This document shows, one piece after another, positions 9,128-15,941 of a DNA stretch of 64,000 bases. This DNA is from Brevundimonas nasdae. GTDB lineage: Bacteria; Pseudomonadota; Alphaproteobacteria; Caulobacterales; Caulobacteraceae. Every line of letters starts with the position of its first letter. Position 1 is the stretch's first letter. The DNA lies in assembly GCF_016654005.1 (NCBI RefSeq), contig NZ_JAEPWN010000004.1:62001-126000 (forward strand), written 5' to 3'. The notes below the pieces were generated by a model. It saw nothing but the letters and a program-made list of their open reading frames with translations, was not told the origin of the DNA and made no database searches. The position numbers and the translations under genes are program-made.

Positions 9128-10177
9128 ATGAGTGAAGCCTTGCCCGCCGATGCGCCGTCGCTGACGACGCTGGACCTGTCGGACTTCCATGCCGGGCCGC
9201 AACGGCGCGATGCGTTTCTGACTGACCTGCTGGAGGTGCTGTATCAGCAGGGCTTCCTGTATCTGACCGGGCACGGCGTTGATCAGGTCTTGATTGATCG
9301 GGTTCTGGCGGCGTCGAAACGGTTCTTCGCCCTGCCGCTGGATGACAAGCTGCAGATCGAGATGGTCAGGTCGCCGCATTTTCGAGGGTACAACCGTGCA
9401 GGGCTGGAGCTGACGCGGGGCCAGCAGGACTGGCGCGAGCAACTGGACATCAACACCGAGGCCGCGCCCTATCCGGTCGGGCCAGACACGCCTGCATGGC
9501 GGCGTCTGCAAGGGCCGAACCTGTGGCCGGACGCCATGCCGGAGCTGAAGCCGGTCCTGCTGGCCTATCAGGCCGAGGTGACGCGGGTGGGCATCGAACT
9601 GCTGAACGCCATCGCCGTCGCTCTGGGGCAGCCGGAAAACGCCTTCGCCGAAATCTATGAACCCGGTCCGTCGCAACTGACGAAGATCATCCGCTATCCG
9701 GGGCGGGATGTGGCTGAAACCGACCAGGGCGTCGGCGCCCATCGCGACGGCGGTTTCGTCACCGTCCTGTTGCAGGACACGACGCCGGGCCTGCGGGTCC
9801 AAGCGGATGATGGATCATGGATCGCGGCGCCGCCCGTGCCGGGAACCTTCGTCATCAATGCGGGCGAACTGCTGGAGTTGGCGACCAACGGTCTGGTCCG
9901 CGCCGCCATCCACGACGTGGTGGCGCCGCCTGCGGGGGATGAGCGGTTCTCGGTCGCCTTCTTCCTGGGCTCGCGGCCTGACGCCGTGGTGCCGGTCATT
10001 CCCCTGTCGGATGACCTGAAGCGGGCCGAGCGTGGCCTGTCGGTCGATCCGCTGAACCCCATCTTCCGCGAGGTCGGCCAGAACCAGTTGAAAAGCCGTC
10101 TGCGCTCACACCCGGACGTCGCCGCCGCCCATTATGCGGATGTCCTGGACCTGATCGAACGACCTGCGGGCGGTTAG
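9128..10177 (+). CDS. 2-oxoglutarate/Fe(II) oxygenase, isopenicillin-N-synthase-like
   Basis: 349 residues of the IPNS/DIN11 group of soluble non-haem iron dioxygenases. An N-terminal DIOX_N-like segment (VLYQQGFLYLTGHGVD) precedes the catalytic jelly-roll. The metal ligands appear as HRD in GAHRDGGFVTVLLQD and the later His of AAIHDVVAP, followed by an Arg-x-Ser that may bind the co-substrate (DERFSVAFFL). Bacterial members are usually annotated only to family level and the substrate cannot be inferred. The 3' end overlaps the convergent AdaA-like gene by about 72 bp, so one of the two C-termini may be shorter in practice. Confidence 0.88.
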   Translation: MSEALPADAPSLTTLDLSDFHAGPQRRDAFLTDLLEVLYQQGFLYLTGHGVDQVLIDRVLAASKRFFALPLDDKLQIEMVRSPHFRGYNRAGLELTRGQQDWREQLDINTEAAPYPVGPDTPAWRRLQGPNLWPDAMPELKPVLLAYQAEVTRVGIELLNAIAVALGQPENAFAEIYEPGPSQLTKIIRYPGRDVAETDQGVGAHRDGGFVTVLLQDTTPGLRVQADDGSWIAAPPVPGTFVINAGELLELATNGLVRAAIHDVVAPPAGDERFSVAFFLGSRPDAVVPVIPLSDDLKRAERGLSVDPLNPIFREVGQNQLKSRLRSHPDVAAAHYADVLDLIERPAGG

Positions 10178-10636
10178 GGGGCGGCTGCGGGCCGCCGTCG
10201 CACGCAATGATTTCGCATAGGCGGACGGCGTGGTTCCGGTGGTCTGGCGGAACAGCTTGTGGAAATGCGAGCGGCTCAGCCCGACCGCGCTGGCCACCTT
10301 CTGCGATGAAGGCGCGCGTCCCTCGACGCTCAGCATCTCGCAGGCGGTCTGGATCAGGACGTCGTGCTTCTGCGCTAGAGACGCGCCTTCGGGATTGCAG
10401 CGGCGGCAGGGTCGAAAGCCCGTGGCGCGGGCTTCGGTCAGCGTCTCATGCAGCCGGATGTTGTCGGGCAGGGCGTGGCGGGCCGGGCAGGTCGGGCGGC
10501 AATAGACCCCGGTGGTGATGACCGAATACCAGAACTGGCCTTCGGCGCTCGGGTCGCGGCGCATCAACTGGGCCAGACGGCGGCCTCGCAGGCTCTTGTC
10601 GGATACGGCGTCGAAACGGCGGGTGACTTGGTCCAT
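10106..10636 (-). CDS. AdaA-like methylphosphotriester-sensing regulator
   Basis: 176 residues combining an Ada N-terminal Zn domain (FWYSVITTGVYCRPTCPAR ... FRPCRRCNP, with all four zinc cysteines including the methyl acceptor) and an AraC-type helix-turn-helix (QKVASAVGLSRSHFHKLFRQTTGTTPSAYAKSLR). It lacks the O6-methylguanine methyltransferase domain of E. coli Ada and so corresponds to the AdaA half. Start ATG 10636 is backed by AGGGA eight bases upstream. It should repair methylphosphotriesters and activate an alkylation response, but no ogt/alkB partner is visible here. The second AraC helix-turn-helix appears to lie in a divergent C-terminal stretch that overlaps the neighbouring gene. 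Confidence 0.85.
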   Translation of the reverse strand: MDQVTRRFDAVSDKSLRGRRLAQLMRRDPSAEGQFWYSVITTGVYCRPTCPARHALPDNIRLHETLTEARATGFRPCRRCNPEGASLAQKHDVLIQTACEMLSVEGRAPSSQKVASAVGLSRSHFHKLFRQTTGTTPSAYAKSLRATAARSRPLTARRSFDQVQDIRIMGGGDVRV

Positions 10637-10718
10637 GGCGAAAATCCCTATGGGCGCGGTTACATGAACCAAGGACGCCGACGGGCGCGGACAGCCTTAC
10701 GGCCGGACCATTTTTTCT

Positions 10719-13031
10719 TCAGAACGTGGCCTCGAAACCCAACCGCACGGTCAGCGGGCGCAACGGCACGGCCTGGGGCTGGGACAGCTGATACGGCGAG
10801 CCGATGCCGTAACGAATGCCCGTCACATCCATGGGATTGGAGACGCGCAGGGTGAAGGCGCGGCGGTCGTCGCCCAGCCGCGCCGTCAGGGCCGACAGCA
10901 GATAACCACCCTGCGGCACGTCCAGCCCCACGCCGACGCCCAGCCGCGACCGGCCCACATAGCGGAAGTCGGCGCCCAGCCGCAGCGGCAGACCCGCAAC
11001 CTGTCCGGGCTGATAGTCGAAACTGACCTGTCCGCCGATCGGCGCGACGTTGGGAATATCGCCCTTGCCCGCGCCGATGACGCCGATGCGCGTCGGCGTC
11101 AGCTGGCTGTCGTTCAGGAACAGGCCGCCGGAGATGTCCAGTCCGTCCGTGGGCCGCCAGGCGGCCTTCACCGACACGAACTTGATCACGCCGTCGCCGA
11201 CGTTGTCGGTGACCATGTCGCCGCCCGGCGTGATGATGTCGGCCTGAACATCGCGCCAGTCCATCCACCCGGCGGAGACTTCGCCCGTCAGCCCATGCCA
11301 GGCCTCATAGGTCCGCGCCCCCAGCTCCAGCAGGGTGACCCGGTCGCCCTGATAGCGTTCGAAGGCGCCGTTCGCCTCATTGACCCCGGCGGGCCGCACC
11401 GCCTGCTCCAGCCGGGCGAAGACGGTGGTTTCCGGCGTTACGTCCCAGCGTGCAGACAGGCTGGGGCTGAGGCGATAGTTGATGCCGTGGTGGTCGCGCT
11501 CCTTGCCCCGGAAATCGGCTGCGACCACCAGAATGTCGTTGTCGATGCGGGTGCCGGACAGGCGTGCGCCGACCGCAAATCGCCAGTTCGGGGCCGGCGC
11601 GACCGAGGCTTCTCCAAAGGCCGTGACTTCGGCGAAGGTGCGTTTCAGGTCCGCGCCATAGGCCGGGGTCAGCGTCGTCATGACGGTCTGACGGCGACGT
11701 TCGACCGTGGTTTCTCCAAAGGCGATGGCGGCCCCGCCAGACCAGGTCAGGCCCCGCGACGGCGCCATGTCGATCCGCAGTTCGGATGAGGCGCTGGAGG
11801 CGGTCTGGGTGCGATCAACGGCGGCGGGATAGATGTCGCCGGTTAGGGTGGCGTCGAACCTTTCATCCAGCCTGTGCCGCGACACGCTGGTCGCCGAGGT
11901 CAGCCGCGCCGAGCCCAGCCACCGGCGGGCGGTGACGCCGGCTAGGGCGATGGTGCTGGAATAGGGTTCGCGCACCCGGCCTGTCTTGAGCAGGCGCGCG
12001 CTGTCGACGGCGATCGTCTGGGCGTCTCCGGCCTGAACCTTCTGTGCCACGCCGACCACATCGATGGTCCAGTCGCCATTGGTCCACCGCAGGGTCCCGC
12101 GCGCGCCCGTCGTATCCACGTAATCGGCGTTGCGCAGGCCTAGGGTCGGATTGTCCAGAAAACCGCCGTCGCGACGGGCATAGGCCACCAGACGTCCCGC
12201 CGCCTGTTCTCCCAGGGGTTGATTGAGAACGACCGCGACATCACTGCTGTCGGCGCCGCCTGATGTCGCGCCGCCCCCCAGGATCAGACGACCGGACGCC
12301 TCTTCCAGATCCGGCGCCGCCGGTTCGATGCGCAGCACGCCGCCGATGGCGCCGACGCCGAAACGGGTGCCTTGCGGGCCTTCAAACACCTCGATGCGGC
12401 GGATGTCGACCAGGGCCAGATCCGGGTCGGGCGAGCCGAAGCTGAGGCGCAGATCACCCAGATACTGTCCCACCGTCGCCTGCAGCGGACCATTCATGGC
12501 CGAGTCCGCCAGGCCGCGAACGAACAGCTTGTTGCGGCCTGTGCCCTGGCGCGTGGAATCGACGGTGGCGGTCAGGTCCGCGACCGCATCGCTGGTTGCG
12601 GCGCCCTCGAACCTTTCCAGCGCGCCATTGTCGACCGGGGTGCGTCCCGACGCCTGGGACAGGCCGACCGGAGGCGCGGCGGTGACGACGATTTCGCTGA
12701 GCTGGGTCGTGACCGGCGTCGGCGTCGGGGGCGTGGGCGGCGGCGTCCGGCGGAGCGCGGCCTCGATGCGGTAGGCGTTCTCGCCGATCAGCACAGCGCG
12801 CGCGCCCAGCGGCTGCAGCAGGCGTTCGAACGCCGCATCGAGGGTCATGCGGCCCCGCAGCTCCGGCGTCCTGCGTTCGCTCAGGTCGATGGCGATGGCC
12901 ACATCGACGCCCGCCTGCGCCGACAGCCTGTTGATCGACTGCGTAGCCGGGCCTGCGCCGACCGAAAAGGTCTGCGGCGCGCCGGCCTGTGCGGCCAGCA
13001 TCCCTGCAACCACGACAGCCGCGACGCTCAC
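10719..13031 (-). CDS. STN-domain TonB-dependent receptor (signal transducer)
   Basis: 770 residues. The GTG start at 13031 overlaps the fecR stop by 4 bp (GTGA), implying translational coupling. A hydrophobic signal peptide lacking basic residues (MSVAAVVVAGMLAAQAGA) is followed by an STN domain (TFSVGAGPATQSINRLSAQAGVD ... RAVLIGENAYRIEA), a Pro/Thr-rich linker, a TonB box (SEIVVTA), the plug (NKLFVRGLAD, RRIEVFEGPQGTRFGVGAIGGVLRI) and a barrel ending in TVRLGFEATF. It resembles FecA/FhuE-like and CirA-like receptors more than the 900-aa Caulobacter type. As the last gene of sigma-fecR-TBDR, it should be the sensor that triggers the ECF factor. Confidence 0.92.
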   Translation of the reverse strand: MSVAAVVVAGMLAAQAGAPQTFSVGAGPATQSINRLSAQAGVDVAIAIDLSERRTPELRGRMTLDAAFERLLQPLGARAVLIGENAYRIEAALRRTPPPTPPTPTPVTTQLSEIVVTAAPPVGLSQASGRTPVDNGALERFEGAATSDAVADLTATVDSTRQGTGRNKLFVRGLADSAMNGPLQATVGQYLGDLRLSFGSPDPDLALVDIRRIEVFEGPQGTRFGVGAIGGVLRIEPAAPDLEEASGRLILGGGATSGGADSSDVAVVLNQPLGEQAAGRLVAYARRDGGFLDNPTLGLRNADYVDTTGARGTLRWTNGDWTIDVVGVAQKVQAGDAQTIAVDSARLLKTGRVREPYSSTIALAGVTARRWLGSARLTSATSVSRHRLDERFDATLTGDIYPAAVDRTQTASSASSELRIDMAPSRGLTWSGGAAIAFGETTVERRRQTVMTTLTPAYGADLKRTFAEVTAFGEASVAPAPNWRFAVGARLSGTRIDNDILVVAADFRGKERDHHGINYRLSPSLSARWDVTPETTVFARLEQAVRPAGVNEANGAFERYQGDRVTLLELGARTYEAWHGLTGEVSAGWMDWRDVQADIITPGGDMVTDNVGDGVIKFVSVKAAWRPTDGLDISGGLFLNDSQLTPTRIGVIGAGKGDIPNVAPIGGQVSFDYQPGQVAGLPLRLGADFRYVGRSRLGVGVGLDVPQGGYLLSALTARLGDDRRAFTLRVSNPMDVTGIRYGIGSPYQLSQPQAVPLRPLTVRLGFEATF

Positions 13032-13969
13032 GAGGCCGGTCTCGGCTCCAGCCTCCAGCCCGCGCCTTCATCGACGACAGAGACGTCGAGCAGACGCGAC
13101 AGACGCCCCCTCTGATCTTCAGGCGCGGCGCGGGTGGTCAGGCTGCCGCTGAACCGGCGGCCCGACAGGGCGGGGGAGACGGTGATGGGCCGGTTCAGCG
13201 CTCGCGCCAGATCTTGGGCCACGACGCCCAGGGCCTCGTCGGCATAGGTCAGCCGTCCCTCGCGCCAAGCGGCGACGTCATCGGGCGACAGGGTGCGCCG
13301 ATCCAGACCGCGCGGGGTCGCGATCACGCTGTCGCCGGGGTTCAGGGTCGCGGTGTCGGCGGGGGCGTCCACGCGCACGCTGCCTTCGGACACGGACACC
13401 CGCACCCCGTCCTGCAACTGGGTCACGTCGAAGACGGTGCCCAGGTCGGTCAGGGTGGTCTGGCCTACGACCACCACGAACGGATGGGCGTCATCATGCA
13501 CGACGGTGAACAGGGCGCGTCCGCCTTCCAGCCGCACGTCGCGCGGCTTGCGCCGGTCCATCGCCAATCGCGTGTCGCCGTCCAGCGAGACGACGGAGCC
13601 GTCGGCCAGGGTCAGGGTGTGCTGTTCGCCCGGCGCCGTCTCGACCGTCCACGGCTGGGCGCGCTGGCTGTTTGCGAACCAGACGCCGCCGATGGCCACA
13701 GCGGCCAGTGCCGCCGCGACCGCCGCCAGCGATCGACGCGGCAGGCGGCCGATCCCGCCCGGGCGCGGGGCGACGATACGCACGGGCGCGCTCTTCAACG
13801 CCTCGACGGCGTCGGCCTCGGCCCCCGCCAGCCGCCAATAGGCCTCGGCGTTTCGACCATCGGCCGCCATCCAGGCGTCCCACGCGTCCCATTGATCGAA
13901 GCCGGGATCATTGACCTGAACCAGCCAGTCCAGAGCCTCCCGGTCGACATTTCTTTCTGAAATGGTCAT
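13028..13969 (-). CDS. FecR-family sigma regulator
   Basis: 313 residues from ATG 13969, chosen over upstream in-frame ATGs because AGGGG lies seven bases before it. The N-terminal domain reads REALDWLVQVNDPGFDQWDAWDAWMAADGRNAEAYWRL, typical of FecR anti-sigma segments. One transmembrane helix follows (SLAAVAAALAAVAIGGVWFA, near residue 105). The periplasmic FecR domain contains APGEQHTLTLADGSVVSLDGDTRL, LTDLGTVFDVTQ and VSVSEGSVRV. The C-terminal STN-like part includes RLTYADEALGVVAQDLARALNRPI. The gene overlaps the downstream STN-TBDR by 4 bp and starts 37 bp after the sigma gene ends, so the three form an operon. Confidence 0.93.
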   Translation of the reverse strand: MTISERNVDREALDWLVQVNDPGFDQWDAWDAWMAADGRNAEAYWRLAGAEADAVEALKSAPVRIVAPRPGGIGRLPRRSLAAVAAALAAVAIGGVWFANSQRAQPWTVETAPGEQHTLTLADGSVVSLDGDTRLAMDRRKPRDVRLEGGRALFTVVHDDAHPFVVVVGQTTLTDLGTVFDVTQLQDGVRVSVSEGSVRVDAPADTATLNPGDSVIATPRGLDRRTLSPDDVAAWREGRLTYADEALGVVAQDLARALNRPITVSPALSGRRFSGSLTTRAAPEDQRGRLSRLLDVSVVDEGAGWRLEPRPAS

Positions 13970-14006
13970 CCCCATGCCCCTAGGACGCCGCGCCTTGCGA
14001 TTTGCC

Positions 14007-14540
14007 TCACGGTCTGTCCCCCTCAAGGTCCAGAATTGCCGCATAGGCTCGGCGAAGATGCTTTTCGACGGTGCTCAGACCCATGCCGAACTCCTCGGCG
14101 ATGCGGCGCTGGGTCAGGCCGTCGATGCGGTGACGACGAAAGATGGCCGCCGCCGGATCACCCAGATCCGACAGCCGCGCCTCGACCTTGGCCAGAAGCT
14201 GCACGGCCATCAGACGGCGTTCGGCCTCGGCGGATGCGATGCTGTCCTGCGGCAGGTTGGCGGGCGTCGCCCATTCTGCGTCGCGCGCCGCGGCCCGTCT
14301 GGCGCCGCGCTTACGGTCCAGCACCGCCGTATAGACCATGCGCAGCAGATAGGCGTGGGGACTGGCGACCGGACCGTTGGTTGTTTGCAGCTTCAGCCAG
14401 ACGTCCTGAACCACATCCTCTGCGTCGCCGCCCACGCCCATCGCCTGGGCGCGACGGATCAGGGCCGGGCGCATCTCGTTGAAGACAGCCTTTAACCCAG
14501 CAGCCGGAATGTCAGGCGACCCGCTCATCACCCCCGCCAT
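14007..14540 (-). CDS. FecI-like ECF sigma factor
   Basis: 177 residues. Sigma region 2 is seen as GGDAEDVVQDVWLKLQ with the downstream SPHAYLLRMVYTAVLDRKR. Region 4 is LGDPAAAIFRRHRIDGLTQRRIAEEFGMGLSTVEKHLRRAYAAI. It is the first gene of a sigma-fecR-STN-TBDR operon. Two ATGs are possible (14540 and 14528), differing by four residues; the shorter has a GGCGGGGG stretch just upstream. It probably controls this operon and perhaps the lyase/TBDR genes directly upstream (14622-18833). Confidence 0.9.
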   Translation of the reverse strand: MAGVMSGSPDIPAAGLKAVFNEMRPALIRRAQAMGVGGDAEDVVQDVWLKLQTTNGPVASPHAYLLRMVYTAVLDRKRGARRAAARDAEWATPANLPQDSIASAEAERRLMAVQLLAKVEARLSDLGDPAAAIFRRHRIDGLTQRRIAEEFGMGLSTVEKHLRRAYAAILDLEGDRP

Positions 14541-14579
14541 AGCCCTGGCCCGTATCGGGTGGCAACCGTAGCGATCCGT

Positions 14580-14609
14580 CCGTCCGCCGCCCAGGCTGGC
14601 GGCGGACGG
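14580..14609. terminator. 12-bp hairpin between lyase and sigma genes
   Basis: CCGTCCGCCGCC (14580-14591) pairs perfectly with GGCGGCGGACGG (14598-14609) around a 6-nt loop. It lies 13 bp after the lyase stop and 40 bp before the sigma start on the minus strand. No clear U-tract follows in that direction, so it may be a pause, attenuator or mRNA-stabilising hairpin rather than a full terminator. Confidence 0.5.
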
Positions 14610-14621
14610 TGTTTCACCGCC

Positions 14622-15887
14622 TCATTGCGCGTAGGGCGGCACGCGCAGGTTCAGACTGATGTCGGCGTTGCGTTCGGCGTACAGGGCGGCCTTCGCCGCA
14701 TAGGACGGATCGTCCCACGCCCAGGCGGCGCGTTGCAGCACTTCATACATGCCGTCAGTTTCGGCCTTGTTCAGCTCGGGCCAGAGCCACTCCTGTTCGC
14801 GACCGGCGTAAGCCGCGACAAAGTCGGCGGCGCCGTGCAGCGACCGCCCGTCCTCGGAGCGATAGTTCCACAGGTCCACGCCGACGCAGCGGGCCTCGTC
14901 CGCCAGATCGAAGGCGGCCGTCAGGGTCCAGGTCGTATAGTGAAGCGACCGGGTCCGGGTCAGTTCCTTGGGCAGGCTGCCGTCCGGGTCGATCTGGGCC
15001 GCCAGACGCCGGGTCTTGGCGCGTTCGGCCACGGCCTGGGCCGCATCATCCATGCCCGCGAACAGGGCGAAGTGGGTGATCAGGGTGTCGTAGTAGAGGC
15101 CGTGGTTGTTCTCTGCGGCCCGCTCCTGACGGCCGATGGTGCTGGTCGCCATCCACTGCACCAGTTCGCCGAACCAGTCCTGAAGCGCCTCGTTCTCTTC
15201 CCGCGTCAGGGCGTCGGTGGGCAGCAAAAGGCCCGCCGCCTCGACCACGCGGACCAGGCGGTGGGCGTCGATGACGCCCTCGGCGCGGCCAGACACGCGG
15301 CCCGGCACGGCCTGGCCGTGGTTGAAGTTGGGGTTCATCTTGGTGGCGGGATCAAGGAACCACACGCGGATCATCTCGCCCGCCTTGGCGGCGTAGCGGG
15401 GATCGCCGGTGAAATAGTGGGCCAGGGCCAGGGCTTGAACATCCTGGCTCATGCCCTCCAGGCTGGAGACGTCGAAGGCCTTGGTGTCCTTCTCGGGGTT
15501 GAACTGGCCGTCGCGGCGCACATAGGGCAGGCCGTGCGGCTTGGAGCGATCTGGCCACCAGTAGGGGCCCATGCTCATATAGTCGTGCTTGTCGCCGCTG
15601 GCGGGCGTCATGGTCTTGGTGACGACCGTATAGGGTTCGCGCGTCAGGGCAGCGTCGGCGCGGGCCTTCAATGCTGTCCACGCGGGCTGAAGCGAGGCGT
15701 CGTCGGAAAGGCGCGACTTGATGGTGGTCAGCCAGTCCGGACGCCACAGAAAGGTGCGGCGGCCGTCGAACGCGGCCGAATATCCGGCCGATCCGTCGCA
15801 GACGGGCGCAACAGGGCTCTGGGCGACGGCGGGCAGGGCGGTGCAGGCGACGCCGATGGCCGCAAGCGAGGAGATCAGACGGTTCAT
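14622..15887 (-). CDS. Exported alginate-lyase-family protein
   Basis: 421 residues with signal peptide MNRLISSLAAIGVACTALPAVAQ; the start is supported by AGGA eight bases upstream. The mature protein matches the alginate_lyase (PF05426-like, alpha/alpha toroid) family: FLWRPDWLTTIKSRL, then MSMGPYWWPD, the GQFNPEKDT segment, AENNHGLYYDTLITHFALF (Asn-His pair and Tyr expected near the active site) and LTRTRSLHYTTW. The YWWPD version of the family is seen in polyuronide lyases such as those classed in PL38 (from memory), so alginate or glucuronan are candidate substrates. It lies just downstream of a large TBDR gene on the same strand, consistent with periplasmic cleavage of imported polysaccharide. 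Confidence 0.85.
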   Translation of the reverse strand: MNRLISSLAAIGVACTALPAVAQSPVAPVCDGSAGYSAAFDGRRTFLWRPDWLTTIKSRLSDDASLQPAWTALKARADAALTREPYTVVTKTMTPASGDKHDYMSMGPYWWPDRSKPHGLPYVRRDGQFNPEKDTKAFDVSSLEGMSQDVQALALAHYFTGDPRYAAKAGEMIRVWFLDPATKMNPNFNHGQAVPGRVSGRAEGVIDAHRLVRVVEAAGLLLPTDALTREENEALQDWFGELVQWMATSTIGRQERAAENNHGLYYDTLITHFALFAGMDDAAQAVAERAKTRRLAAQIDPDGSLPKELTRTRSLHYTTWTLTAAFDLADEARCVGVDLWNYRSEDGRSLHGAADFVAAYAGREQEWLWPELNKAETDGMYEVLQRAAWAWDDPSYAAKAALYAERNADISLNLRVPPYAQ

Positions 15888-15900
15888 GCTGGCAATCCTG

Positions 15901-15933
15901 GCCGGCCGTCGCGCTGACTGCACGACGGCCGGG
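15901..15933. terminator. Intercistronic hairpin between TBDR and lyase genes
   Basis: CCGGCCGTCG (15902-15911) pairs with CGACGGCCGG (15923-15932) around an 11-nt loop, in the 54-bp gap between the TBDR stop and the lyase start. There is no U-tract on the minus strand. It probably tunes relative expression of the two genes or is a processing site. Confidence 0.4.
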
Positions 15934-15941
15934 CGTTAGGG

